Shown one piece after another: positions 1 through 8,265 of a stretch of 64,000 nt of DNA (positions are counted from its first letter, which is position 1; each line of letters opens with the position of its first letter). The DNA is taken from positions 2,480,001 through 2,544,000 of the forward strand of contig NZ_QFFJ01000002.1 in the NCBI RefSeq assembly GCF_003308995.1, in the 5' to 3' direction. The notes beneath the pieces were generated by a model. The model was not told where the DNA came from, did not search any database, and saw nothing but the letters and a program-made list of their open reading frames with translations. The position numbers were made by a program, and so were the translations under genes. Source of the stretch: Chitinophaga flava (GTDB lineage Bacteria; Bacteroidota; Bacteroidia; Chitinophagales; Chitinophagaceae).

Positions 1-846
1 GATACCGCCGTAAAGTGCATTATTGTTATCACTGGAAACCCACCTGGCCATCAGCAGTCCGTTGGGACTGGCAGAATTGCTCCAGGGCGCCATATCATTA
101 CCGGCATGTACGCCCGCAAAGAGCTGCCAGTGCGCGTTGAGGCGCAGCGCGGCATGTACGCCGGTAAACGTGTAGGGGTCTACGGTAAACATCAGGGAGT
201 GGGAATAAAGATAGTTGTCAGGCGCCCATTGTGCTTCAATGTCAGCAGGTGAGATAAAGCGGCCCACCTTGATCAGGAGCCCTTCCGCCACGCGGGGCAG
301 ATAAAGCATGGCATATACCTGGGTAGGATCATAACCATACAGGTTATTTTTTTGCAGCAGCTGGTCGCTGAAAATACCTTTTGCCAGCGTATACCGGTAA
401 TCTGTGCCGTAAATATTGTCTACCACAAAGCCCCAGTCGGCATGTTCGCGCTGTACGGTGTTGGGCTGCCGCTCTATCCGCAAAATCAGCTGATCCAGCA
501 CCACACTGTTGGGTACCAGGTTATAGGAAGTGGGAGCATTGGAACTACGGCTGGTGCTGAAGTTGCCGCCTACGTCTACCCAACCGTAAATTTTAATACG
601 GCTTTTGTTGCCGGCCAATCCCAGTGCACGGGTCAGCGGATAATCCGGTGCGTCCGCCGGAATGCCCACCAATGGGCCACCTACCCATTCCCCGCTGGGA
701 AAGGGAGGAGCTGAAAGTGGAGAAGGTAAACTTCTTCCGTTGGAACTGTCTACAGCTACAGGAGGCATTTTACGCATAGTGTCTTGTTGGGCAAATCCTT
801 TTGATAATATCAACATCAGGACAAAGCAGGAAATAACATTTTTCAT
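1..846 (-). CDS. Outer-membrane beta-barrel porin, BBP2/OmpL-like (3' end outside window)
   Basis: The reading frame is open from an ATG at 846 to the left edge, giving 282 codons of the N-terminal part. Residues 1-19 form a signal peptide ending in GFAQ. The mature part has amphipathic strand patterns such as KIYGWVDVGGNFSTS and DWGFVVDNIYGTDYRYT, and a later VGRFISPADIEAQWAPDN segment. These are typical of the putative beta-barrel porin-2 family (PF07642), proteins of about 400-500 residues in the outer membrane of Bacteroidetes and Planctomycetes. The substrate cannot be told. The gene is cut by the window, so length and C-terminus are unknown, and no neighbour on its strand suggests an operon. 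Confidence 0.8.
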   Translation of the reverse strand, partial: MKNVISCFVLMLILSKGFAQQDTMRKMPPVAVDSSNGRSLPSPLSAPPFPSGEWVGGPLVGIPADAPDYPLTRALGLAGNKSRIKIYGWVDVGGNFSTSRSSNAPTSYNLVPNSVVLDQLILRIERQPNTVQREHADWGFVVDNIYGTDYRYTLAKGIFSDQLLQKNNLYGYDPTQVYAMLYLPRVAEGLLIKVGRFISPADIEAQWAPDNYLYSHSLMFTVDPYTFTGVHAALRLNAHWQLFAGVHAGNDMAPWSNSASPNGLLMARWVSSDNNNALYGGI

Positions 847-1073
847 CTTGAAACAGAAATTGGTGAATTGAACGGCTTCCTGATATCCAAAGATGTGCCC
901 CGGGTAACAGACTTTTGGGCTATGCGCGTGAAATATTTGATGGTAAAGGTTTTGGGGAGATATTGTTTGGAGAGGGATGATGGGGAAGGAGTAGGACTAC
1001 CGTATCAGAATGATAAAACCATGTCAAAATGAGAAAATGGTGAAATATCAGGATTGTGCTGCCCAAGTAAAAA

Positions 1074-1619
1074 TTACTTAACAGGTTCGAGGTAAAGTTG
1101 TTGTACTCCGGACTTAAACAGTTTACTGTGGCTGGTCTTCAGTAGAATACGCTGTTCGATGCCGGTGAACAGCGGGTTGCCGGCGCCCAGGATGATAGGG
1201 ATCACGCCCAGTTGTATTTCATCTATAAGCCCGGCATTCAGCATGGAAGAGGCAAGGCTGGCACCCCCGAACAGCCATATGTTCCGGCCAGGCTGTGCTT
1301 TGAGGGAAGTCATTGCTGTGATCATGTTTTCCCTGACCAGGTGAATACTGTTGTTGACCGAAGTCAATGTCCGGGAAAAGACAATCAGCTGCTTACTGAA
1401 GATGGTGTCCCATAATTCTTTGTCCATTTTGGAAGTTGAGGGTGGCCCGTTTTTGAGGTATTTATCGTAACATTTTCTGCCGAAGAGGATGGTATCTGTT
1501 TCATCCAGAAAGACATTGAACTGCATGTCCTCATCCATTATGCACCAGTCTGTTTCTCCGTTGGGGCCTTCCATATAGCCATCTATACTGATGGCTGCGC
1601 TGAAGATTATTTTTCTCAT
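1074..1619 (-). CDS. Dihydrofolate reductase family protein (RibD C-terminal domain)
   Basis: A 181-residue protein beginning MRKIIFSAAISIDGYMEG. This start is preferred over an ATG 22 codons upstream because the family begins directly with its first strand. It has the family signatures SIDGYMEGPNGETDW near residues 8-22 and WLFGGASLASSMLNAGLIDE in the C-terminal third, which build the NADPH-binding DHFR/RibD fold. Such stand-alone proteins (PF01872) are cytosolic NADPH-dependent reductases, usually of unknown substrate. They should not be assumed to be true dihydrofolate reductases or riboflavin enzymes. The gene is divergent from the phosphotransferase gene at 1759. Confidence 0.85.
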   Translation of the reverse strand: MRKIIFSAAISIDGYMEGPNGETDWCIMDEDMQFNVFLDETDTILFGRKCYDKYLKNGPPSTSKMDKELWDTIFSKQLIVFSRTLTSVNNSIHLVRENMITAMTSLKAQPGRNIWLFGGASLASSMLNAGLIDEIQLGVIPIILGAGNPLFTGIEQRILLKTSHSKLFKSGVQQLYLEPVK

Positions 1620-1758
1620 ACTTTCAGGGTTTTGAGTGCAGGGTAAATGTAAACAAAAGGCGCTATTAACCATTGGATACTCCATATGTGAAAATGTATT
1701 TATGTTTAAGAGAGAACCAGATGGCTATTTTTATGTTATATGATAATCCGGAAACAAG

Positions 1759-2655
1759 ATGAGAAAACCAATTGTTGACATACAGGAAATGATCACGGCC
1801 ATCGCTACACTGGGTGGGGAAATAACCCATATAGAACCAGTGCAGGATGGGGAAGAGTCCTTTGCATTCAGGGTGATCATCTCCGGAAAAAAATATGTGC
1901 TGAGGGCTAATCACCATATTCACGGTTTTGAGAAAGATGATTTTGTATGCCGTCGGTTTGCCGGTCCGGCCTTGCCTATACCGGAGATAGAGGCGATAGG
2001 TGTATTGGATAACGGTGTAGCCTGGTGTTTGTCGGTGCTGGTACCGGGTGTTACTCTACAGGACTTACCGGTGGCGGCGTTGCCGTCTGTTACCGGAGCA
2101 GTGGATGGTGTCATGAAAGCCATGGCAGCGGCGCCGCTGGATGGGATGAGTGGTTTCGGGCCTTTTAATGCGCAGGGGCATGGCCGTTATACCAGCTGGA
2201 AAGCCTATCTGGAAAGCATTGTCAACGATCCGTTGTACAACTGGCAGGAAGCTGGTAAGCGTGTGGCGATGAAACGGGTGGTGCCATTACAGGAGCAGTT
2301 GCTGCAGTCTATTGCAGCCTGTCCTGAAAAACGACAGCTGGTACATGGTGATTTTGGTTCCAATAATGTGTTGACAGACGGACATCTGGTGACGGGTGTA
2401 ATAGACTGGTCAGAGGCTATGATAGGCGACAGCCTTTATGATATGGCTAATATTTTTTTCTGGCGTACCTGGTTGGACTGTATGGAATACCAGGCCCGTT
2501 ATTTTGAAGCGTTTCCGCTGGACAAGGCCAGGCTGGCCTGTTATCAGATGCGTATCGGACTGGAACAGGTGTATCAGACAGCTATAGATGGTGCAACAGA
2601 TGATCTGGACTGGGCGCTGCTGCGCTGTGAGCACCTGTTAGGTTTATCCCGCTGA
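1759..2655 (+). CDS. Aminoglycoside phosphotransferase (APH) family kinase, hygromycin-kinase-like
   Basis: The 298-residue product has the APH/choline-kinase fold (PF01636). VHGDFGSNNVL at about 195-205 holds the catalytic Asp198 and Asn203. VIDWSEAMIGDSLYDMA from about 214 holds the metal-binding Asp216. The ATP-site lysine is probably in KKYVLRAN near residue 46. Known family members phosphorylate aminoglycosides, hygromycin B, homoserine or other small alcohols. Spacing and motifs resemble hygromycin-B 4-O-kinase-like proteins, but the substrate cannot be read from sequence, and calling it a resistance gene would be a guess. It is a single gene with its own promoter region, divergent from the reductase at 1074-1619. 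Confidence 0.85.
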   Translation: MRKPIVDIQEMITAIATLGGEITHIEPVQDGEESFAFRVIISGKKYVLRANHHIHGFEKDDFVCRRFAGPALPIPEIEAIGVLDNGVAWCLSVLVPGVTLQDLPVAALPSVTGAVDGVMKAMAAAPLDGMSGFGPFNAQGHGRYTSWKAYLESIVNDPLYNWQEAGKRVAMKRVVPLQEQLLQSIAACPEKRQLVHGDFGSNNVLTDGHLVTGVIDWSEAMIGDSLYDMANIFFWRTWLDCMEYQARYFEAFPLDKARLACYQMRIGLEQVYQTAIDGATDDLDWALLRCEHLLGLSR

Positions 2656-2656
2656 A

Positions 2657-2687
2657 TTGTCTTGAAAGGAATTTTCCTGTAATATTG
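2657..2687 (+). promoter_or_regulatory. Probable Bacteroidetes-type promoter of the ECF sigma gene
   Basis: TTG at 2657-2659, a 20-nt spacer and TAATATTG at 2680-2687 match the TTG/TAnnTTTG pattern with one mismatch. The predicted transcript would start near 2694, about 20 nt before the ATG at 2714. Read by eye only. Confidence 0.45.
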
Positions 2688-2713
2688 CAGCTTCATGTTT
2701 TTCCTAGTTTAAC

Positions 2714-3298
2714 ATGCACGACAAAGAATTATGGTCTTGGTACAAATCCGGAGAAATCAGTGGACTGGAAGGGCTTTATAACAGCTATTACGCGCCATTG
2801 ACCAATTATGGATTTAAGTTTACCCCTGATAAATTCTTTATAGAAGAAAGTATTCAGGACCTGTTCCTCAAGTTATGGAGGAACAGGGATGCGATTGTTA
2901 CACCGCTGGCGGTAAAACAATACCTGCTGCTTTCTTTCCGTCGTATATTACTGCGTAAACTGGAATACAGCCCTTCCCGGCTGGAGGATGCGTTTTCCGG
3001 GGAACATATTCCTTTTAATCTGGAACTGTCTTATGAACACCCGTTGATCAGAGCTGAGCGTGCGCAGGATCTGAAGCGGAAAGTAGATGCACTGCTGGAT
3101 ACACTTACCAACCGGCAGCGGGAAGCCATCTTCCTGAAGTATTACGAAGACCTGTCGTATGAGGAGATAGCAGAGATTATGCATATCAACCTAGGAGGCA
3201 CCTACAAACTTGTATATCGCGCATTGGAGCGCCTGAGAGAACAATTCGGCGATTTTTCCCTTCTCGTTCTGCTATATCTGCTGCAGCAACGCCGTTAA
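2714..3298 (+). CDS. RNA polymerase ECF sigma factor, FecI-like
   Basis: A 194-residue sigma-70 family protein. Region 2 includes the SIQDLFLKLWRNRD segment (about 54-68). Region 4 carries LTNRQREAIFLKYYEDLSYEEIA and the recognition helix IMHINLGGTYKLVYRALERL. In Bacteroidetes such genes normally sit directly before a fecR anti-sigma gene and a TonB-dependent receptor of a surface-signalling system. Here the following fecR survives only as a broken remnant and no receptor follows, so this sigma factor may be unregulated, or served by an anti-sigma factor from elsewhere (inference). The C-terminus ends LLVLLYLLQQRR, unusually hydrophobic but common in this subgroup. Confidence 0.9.
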   Translation: MHDKELWSWYKSGEISGLEGLYNSYYAPLTNYGFKFTPDKFFIEESIQDLFLKLWRNRDAIVTPLAVKQYLLLSFRRILLRKLEYSPSRLEDAFSGEHIPFNLELSYEHPLIRAERAQDLKRKVDALLDTLTNRQREAIFLKYYEDLSYEEIAEIMHINLGGTYKLVYRALERLREQFGDFSLLVLLYLLQQRR

Positions 3299-3385
3299 AA
3301 AAATTTTTTTTCATTTTTTTTAGAAAAATGGGATAATCCGGATATCCATTTGTGTCTGTATGGTTACAGCTGAAGGAAAAGGTTC

Positions 3386-3531
3386 ATGGATGTGATGAAT
3401 AAAGATTTTAATGATTATCTCATGGAGGATTTTCTGGCGGATGAATATTTTATCCGCTGGGTAAAATTTCCCGATGCCGCTACAGATAAGTTCTGGCGGC
3501 ACCCAAGCTGATGCAGCTCAATCCCGAATAG
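3386..3531 (+). pseudogene. Remnant of a FecR-type anti-sigma factor gene (frameshifted N-terminal end)
   Basis: From ATG 3386 (or 3395) the frame encodes DYLMEDFLADEYFIRWV and continues to DKFWRHPS before a TGA at 3509-3511. FecR proteins of Bacteroidetes begin with just this kind of cytoplasmic segment (FLAD-F--WV ... FW--W---NP). Shifting one base back at about 3505 restores the rest of the motif as KLMQLNPE, followed by TAG at 3529-3531. The membrane segment and FecR periplasmic domain are missing. This is therefore a frameshifted and truncated anti-sigma gene directly after its partner sigma gene. Confidence rests on the motif and its position; a homology search is needed. Confidence 0.6.
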
Positions 3532-3587
3532 GAGCCTAATGAAAGAAAGTAAACCAACCAATAAAAAAGGTGGCGAACCCATAGTAA

Positions 3588-4217
3588 ATGGCGTTCGCTA
3601 CCAACGATCTGATTAAAAATGATCGCATGTACAAACCGCTAAAATCATCTCCCCGGAAATTATTCCTTTATAGTCTTCTTCTGATAGCCTTTCCTGCGGC
3701 CGCTCAGGACAAAGGAATCCATTTTGAACACGCACTCAGCTGGCAACAAATAAAAGCCAGGGCCAATGATTTTAAAGCCTTACAAACCCGTTAGCAGCAA
3801 AAATACCCGGAAGTGGCCACATTGATCACCGAAAAATTCAGATTGCAATGGTATCAGCGTAGTAAATCCTATGATCTTTTTGAACAGGGTGTACAGCAGT
3901 TTATGAAACAATATGCCCATCAGGTAGATGCTTCAGAGCTGAACAGCTTCGCCCGCAGCCTGGGCCGTAATACCCGCGATACTGCATTGGTACGGCAAGC
4001 GCTGGACTGGTGTGAACGTGCCGTAAAAGAAAAGCCGGATCCGCAATTTATCGGCACAAAAGCGTTTCTGTTATACCGGCTGGGAGACACCGATCAGGCC
4101 ATCCGTTTGCAGGAAGAAGCCATCAGCAGGATCGAAGACAAAATGGAAAACAAATATCAGATTGAATACCAGCAGAAACTACTGGATAAGATGAAGAAAG
4201 GGGAGGAGATAAGGTAA
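3588..4217 (+). pseudogene. Broken secreted thioredoxin/TPR-type gene
   Basis: One frame runs from 3588 (better start ATG at 3627) through a signal peptide (LFLYSLLLIAFPAAAQ) and GIHFEHALSWQQIKARA, then hits an in-frame TAG at 3792-3794. It continues in the same frame to 4217 with a helical region resembling TPR repeats (LDWCERAVKEKPDPQFIGTK, YRLGDTDQAIRLQEEA). In intact relatives the EHALSWQQIKA segment normally leads into a thioredoxin core with a CxxC active site. No CxxC is present here, so the core appears deleted as well as interrupted by the stop. An intact short protein could still start at 3813, but the simplest reading is a decayed gene, matching the decayed fecR just upstream. Confidence 0.6.
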
Positions 4218-4233
4218 CGAAACATTTTTAAAG

Positions 4234-4267
4234 AGAGGACGTCTCAATTATTTGAGACGTCCTCTTT
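4234..4267. terminator. Strong hairpin between convergent genes, likely bidirectional terminator
   Basis: A 14-bp perfect stem (4234-4247 with 4252-4265, core GAGGACGTCTCAA) with a TTAT loop, preceded by A-rich and followed by T-rich sequence. It lies between the plus-strand pseudogene and the minus-strand TlpA-like gene and could serve both. Confidence 0.8.
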
Positions 4268-4286
4268 GTAGGTTACGCCGGAATAT

Positions 4287-5420
4287 TTAAGACTTCAACA
4301 ACTCAGCCAGTTTTTTCTCGAGGTCTTTGCCTTTCAGGTTTTTGGCGATTATTTTACCATTTGGGTCTACCAGAAAGTTCTGAGGTATATATCTGATACC
4401 ATACATCCGGCTAACTGCGTTATTCCAGCCTTTCAGATCAGAGACTTGCTGCCAGGTTAATCCGTCATGTTTGATGGCATTCAGCCAGTTGTTACGGGAT
4501 TTTTCGTCATCTACTGAAACGCCCAGCACCTCGAAGCCTTTATCATGGTACTTTGAGTAAGCCGCTACCACATTTGGATTCTCAGCGCGGCAAGGACTGC
4601 ACCAGGAAGCCCAGAAATCAATCAGCACATATTTACCTCTGAAACTGGTCAGTGCGACAGGTTGTCCCGCTGTATCATTTTGCGTAAACTCAGGTGCAGA
4701 TGCACCAATAGCCGTTGCTTTCATGATAGCCAGTTCTTTTGCATAATCTTTTCCAGCCATACTGTTTTTTACATTATTGGAGAATGATTCATACAAAGGC
4801 GTTAAAACCTTATAATCCTCGATGGAGGTACCTAATTTTTTCAATGCATCAAGTCCTGCAACGGATTGGGGATGCGTTTTTATAAAATTTATATAAGCTG
4901 TTTTTTCCTCTTCTTTAATGGCAAAATACTTTTTATCCAACACCGCCCGCACAGAAGAGTCATTTTGTTTGTCTTTGGGCAGTGCATAATAATCTGCCAT
5001 AAAGGTCTTCATCTGATCGGCTGGAGCTTTTAATGCCGCCAGTAGTTCCTCCTGCTCCCTGTTGATAGCCGATCCTGTTATACTGGCATCAGGTAACGAA
5101 TCCTTACCGTTGATTTTTATATTACCTGGCTCCAGGTAAATTGTTCTTTGATCTACACCATTGCCCTTCATGCCCGATCCCAGGTAATTGACAATAAGGG
5201 TCGCCCGCTTTGGTTCATCAATGTTTCCTTTGAATACAAATTTACCTTGTGTTATCATGCAGGAATCTGTTATGTTTTGATCAGCTGTACGATAATTCAG
5301 ATAAGCCATTGCTGGTTTTGTTATTTCTTTTTTAAGACTTCCATTCACGGTGAATTTCCCTTGCTGGGCAAACATTACACCTGGTACCATCATTCCTGAT
5401 AGAAAAAAAATTACTTTCAT
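4287..5420 (-). CDS. TlpA-like periplasmic thiol-disulfide oxidoreductase with DUF4369
   Basis: A 377-residue exported protein with a signal peptide (residues 1-19). A beta-rich DUF4369-type N-terminal domain covers about 20-115 (FTVNGSLKKEITKPAMAYLN, TIYLEPGNIKI). A helical linker follows, then an AhpC/TSA-Redoxin thioredoxin domain from about 238 to the end. The active site is WASWCSPCRAENP with Cys274 and Cys277, and the cis-proline loop is GIRYIPQNFLVDPNGKI. Family members act in the periplasm in reducing or exchanging protein disulfides, for example in cytochrome maturation or envelope redox stress. The exact partner is unknown. It is a single gene ended by the hairpin at 4234-4267. Confidence 0.9.
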   Translation of the reverse strand: MKVIFFLSGMMVPGVMFAQQGKFTVNGSLKKEITKPAMAYLNYRTADQNITDSCMITQGKFVFKGNIDEPKRATLIVNYLGSGMKGNGVDQRTIYLEPGNIKINGKDSLPDASITGSAINREQEELLAALKAPADQMKTFMADYYALPKDKQNDSSVRAVLDKKYFAIKEEEKTAYINFIKTHPQSVAGLDALKKLGTSIEDYKVLTPLYESFSNNVKNSMAGKDYAKELAIMKATAIGASAPEFTQNDTAGQPVALTSFRGKYVLIDFWASWCSPCRAENPNVVAAYSKYHDKGFEVLGVSVDDEKSRNNWLNAIKHDGLTWQQVSDLKGWNNAVSRMYGIRYIPQNFLVDPNGKIIAKNLKGKDLEKKLAELLKS

Positions 5421-5780
5421 TTTCCTTTGTTTTTTAAAAATTATAAGGCTCCGGAGAGCTGCTGCTTTTTATCTCGCTCCAATAAAAGTTGAAACCGTTC
5501 AAGCTCCATTGCACTTCTGTCTCTGTCAATATAAAGTGGAATGCAGAGGTAAAACGTACTATTCCAAAGTCACTTTTTTTATAAAATATTATAAAAAAAT
5601 ATATGTATTTAAAGGCATAGCCTGCGTCTTCCAGGCGTTCATGTATTTGTTTGAGGGTTATTACGTATCATCCGGCAGCGCTCTCTCGTTGTGTTGTTAA
5701 TAGAAATCTAAAAATGAAAAAAGTGACTTTTGATACACCCTTTTTGTTTTATCTTGTAGCATCGTTTAATATTGCTTGTT
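5421..5780. other. Intergenic region with a 14-bp inverted repeat
   Basis: This 360-base AT-rich gap separates the divergent TlpA-like and ATPase genes and should hold both promoters. No full TAnnTTTG match is evident; TTTG at 5729-5732 followed by TATCTTG at 5750-5756 is a weak candidate for the ATPase. The main structure is a perfect 14-bp inverted repeat, AAAGTCACTTTTTT at 5566-5579 and its complement at 5717-5730, separated by 137 bases. No gene was seen. Confidence 0.6.
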
Positions 5781-6569
5781 ATGCCTTTCCTTCGCTCTTT
5801 TTCCATTAATGCCACAAGACAACAACCTTTTCCGTATAACGTGCCGGCTGTCAGGTTTGCCAAAGACATTGCACTTGATAAACAGATCACTATTCTGGTA
5901 GGAGACAATGGTAGTGGTAAATCCACTTTGCTGGAGAGTATCGCACTTCATCTCGACCTCCCGCTGATGGGAGGGGACATCGGTATGCGGGAAGGCTTTG
6001 AGGCCGCAAGGACCTTGCAGCCCTATCTGAGTATACAACAGGTCAGAAAACCATTGCAAGGATTTTTTTTCCGCGCAGAAGATTTCAGCGATTTTATCTA
6101 TAGTCTGAAACGTCAGCGCGACAGGAACAATATGTACCTGGAACCCTTACGCGGAGAGGTGGCCGATGCAGTAATCAATGAACTCAATGATGGAATGAAC
6201 ATGGCCCTGCGTGAGATGCGCCGCGACTACGGAGAGAACCTCCTGGCCTTTTCCCACGGAGAAGCCTATCTGAAAATAATAGAAGAAAAGATCTCCGACA
6301 ACGGCATCTACCTGCTGGACGAGCCAGAAGCCGCCTTGTCGCCGCAAAAGCAGCTTGCCCTTATCTCCTATATACTGGAGATGGTGAAGCGTCGCAACAC
6401 ACAGTTTATCATAGCCACTCATTCTCCCATCCTGATGGGCATTCCGGAAGCACAGCTTTATGAGATACAGGAGGAGGGAATACAACCTGTTGAATACCAG
6501 GAAACGGAACATTACCGGATTACCCATTCCTTTCTGAGTAACCCTGGTTCCTATCTGCGTTATCTATAG
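5781..6569 (+). CDS. Small AAA family ATPase (COG3910-like)
   Basis: The 262-residue protein starts at ATG 5781, preferred over an upstream TTG. It is a compact SMC/ABC-type ATPase: Walker A GDNGSGKST at 41-49, a degenerate signature around FSHGEAYL at 158-164, Walker B IYLLDEPEAALS with Asp180-Glu181, and an H-loop IATHSP with His214. It lacks membrane segments and the long coiled coil of SMC or RecF proteins. Relatives are stand-alone predicted ATPases of unknown role, sometimes linked to DNA repair or phage defence. No partner nuclease or effector gene lies next to it, so no defence role is claimed. Confidence 0.88.
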   Translation: MPFLRSFSINATRQQPFPYNVPAVRFAKDIALDKQITILVGDNGSGKSTLLESIALHLDLPLMGGDIGMREGFEAARTLQPYLSIQQVRKPLQGFFFRAEDFSDFIYSLKRQRDRNNMYLEPLRGEVADAVINELNDGMNMALREMRRDYGENLLAFSHGEAYLKIIEEKISDNGIYLLDEPEAALSPQKQLALISYILEMVKRRNTQFIIATHSPILMGIPEAQLYEIQEEGIQPVEYQETEHYRITHSFLSNPGSYLRYL

Positions 6570-6649
6570 CCTTTTGTGTGTTTCACAGGATTTATATACA
6601 TTGCCAGCCGGATATTTATGCCGCAATAATTTTCTTATAACAGCTTTAC

Positions 6650-8104
6650 ATGGAACTAACAAAACTTGCCCCGCAGGCTTTATGGCAGCATTTCAGCAAC
6701 CTGAATGCTATACCCAGGGCTTCCAAAAAGGAAGAAAGGGTGGTCGCCTTTATGATGGAATTCGGACAACAACTGGGACTGGAAACGAAGAAAGATGCTG
6801 TCGGGAACGTGGTCATTAAAAAACCGGCTACCCCCGGCATGGAAGACCGGCAGACTGTCATCCTGCAATCACACGTGGATATGGTACATCAGAAAAACGG
6901 TGATACTGTATTTGACTTTGATACCCAGGGCATCGATATGTATATAGACGGCGACTGGGTAAGGGCCCGCGGCACTACCTTAGGCGCAGACAACGGCATC
7001 GGCGTAGCTGCTATCATGGCGATCCTGTCGGCTAAAGACTTACAGCATCCGGCTCTCGAAGCCATGTTCACCATTGATGAAGAAACAGGTATGACCGGCG
7101 CTATGCAGCTGGACCCCACCAATTTCAGCGGCCGTATCCTGCTGAACCTCGATACAGAAGAGGAAGATGAACTGACCATCGGTTGTGCCGGCGGACTGGA
7201 TACCAATACCCGTGGCAGTTATCAGGAGGTAGGCGTACCGGCAGGTCATATCGCTTATGCCATCACCATCAAAGGTTTGCTGGGAGGCCATTCCGGCATA
7301 GATATACACAGAGGCAGAGGCAATGCCAACAAACTGATGAACCGCCTGCTGTATAAAGCTAAGCAGTCTTTCGACCTGGGCCTGGCCACCCTCGATGGCG
7401 GCAGCCTGCGTAATGCCATCCCCCGCGAATCCCGCGCTACCGTGGTGATACCTGGTGCCGACAAAGCCGCTTTTGAAACGTTTATCCGTACAATCACTGC
7501 CGTGCTCAATGAAGAATATAAAACCATTGAAGCCGGTCTAACGGTAGAGGCTATCCCAACAGCCACACCTGCGGCCATCATGGAGCCAGCTTATTTCAGC
7601 AAACTGCTGAATACCCTCTATGCAGTGCCCAATGGCGTATTCCGGATGAGCCCCGATATCAAAGACCTCGTGGAAACTTCCACCAACCTCGCCAGAGTGA
7701 TCGTAAAAGACGGAGTGTTTACTACACAGTCCCTGCAACGCAGCAGCGTGCAAAGCACCAAAGAAGATGTAGCCCTGGCCGTTAGAGCTGCTTTCGAAAA
7801 TATGGGCTGTGAAGTATCACAGACTGGCGGTTATCCCGGCTGGAAACCCAATCCGGATTCTGCTATCCTGAAACTGGTACGCTCCCTGTATAACGACCAT
7901 TTCGATCATGTACCCAAAGTAGGTGCCCTCCACGCCGGCCTGGAATGCGGTATCCTGGGCTCCCTGATGAATGGCCCTGATATGGTTTCTTTCGGACCTA
8001 TCATCCGCGGCGCACACTCTCCCAATGAATGTGTACAGATATCTTCTGTAGGCCGGTTTTATGATTACCTGCTGCATATCCTGAGAGAGATACCGAAACG
8101 ATAG
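6650..8104 (+). CDS. pepD: Aminoacyl-histidine (beta-Ala-His) dipeptidase PepD, peptidase M20C
   Basis: A 484-residue cytosolic metallopeptidase. The metal-ligand motifs of the M20 family are seen in order: QSHVDMVH with His75 and Asp77, LGADNGIG with Asp114, TIDEETGMTG with Glu144-Glu145, NLDTEEED in the 170s, and HAGLECG in the C-terminal part. The inserted dimerisation lid carries GGHSGIDIHRGRGNANK, characteristic of the PepD/carnosinase branch. It hydrolyses Xaa-His and other dipeptides with two zinc ions. The length equals the usual 480-490 residues and nothing looks damaged. It stands alone between the ATPase gene and the ter locus. Confidence 0.95.
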   Translation: MELTKLAPQALWQHFSNLNAIPRASKKEERVVAFMMEFGQQLGLETKKDAVGNVVIKKPATPGMEDRQTVILQSHVDMVHQKNGDTVFDFDTQGIDMYIDGDWVRARGTTLGADNGIGVAAIMAILSAKDLQHPALEAMFTIDEETGMTGAMQLDPTNFSGRILLNLDTEEEDELTIGCAGGLDTNTRGSYQEVGVPAGHIAYAITIKGLLGGHSGIDIHRGRGNANKLMNRLLYKAKQSFDLGLATLDGGSLRNAIPRESRATVVIPGADKAAFETFIRTITAVLNEEYKTIEAGLTVEAIPTATPAAIMEPAYFSKLLNTLYAVPNGVFRMSPDIKDLVETSTNLARVIVKDGVFTTQSLQRSSVQSTKEDVALAVRAAFENMGCEVSQTGGYPGWKPNPDSAILKLVRSLYNDHFDHVPKVGALHAGLECGILGSLMNGPDMVSFGPIIRGAHSPNECVQISSVGRFYDYLLHILREIPKR

Positions 8105-8121
8105 TATTTAGCCCTTGCCTG

Positions 8122-8265
8122 ATGAAAAGGATTTATGTATTTGTATGCCTGATCTTGTCCGTACAGTTCCTGTACGGGCAGGAACAGGCTTGGCACATCC
8201 GGAACACTTATAAATTAAAAACATTATCTTACCTACGTTTAAAATTTCCGAACAATGGCTATTAA
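8122..8265 (+). CDS. Possible small exported peptide overlapping terD start
   Basis: ATG at 8122 opens a 47-codon frame beginning MKRIYVFVCLILSVQFLYGQ, a convincing signal peptide, followed by about 27 residues. It ends with TAA at 8263-8265 inside the next gene (start 8255). No family is recognised. It may be a true short secreted peptide, the decayed start of a lost secreted protein, or chance. The hydrophobic pattern is the only evidence. Confidence 0.3.
   Translation: MKRIYVFVCLILSVQFLYGQEQAWHIRNTYKLKTLSYLRLKFPNNGY

Noticed and set aside
1666..1923. Open minus-strand frame of about 85 codons overlapping the start of the phosphotransferase gene
   Set aside because: It lies over the intergenic region and the well-supported APH coding sequence and shows no recognisable domain. 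It is an antisense shadow.
1759..2655. Calling the APH-family gene an antibiotic-resistance determinant
   Set aside because: The fold is shared with many metabolic kinases and no mobile context is present, so the phenotype cannot be claimed.
5772..6569. ATPase as a phage-defence (OLD-like or Gabija-like) component
   Set aside because: The motifs fit a small AAA ATPase, but no TOPRIM, nuclease or helicase partner is adjacent and the gene stands alone.
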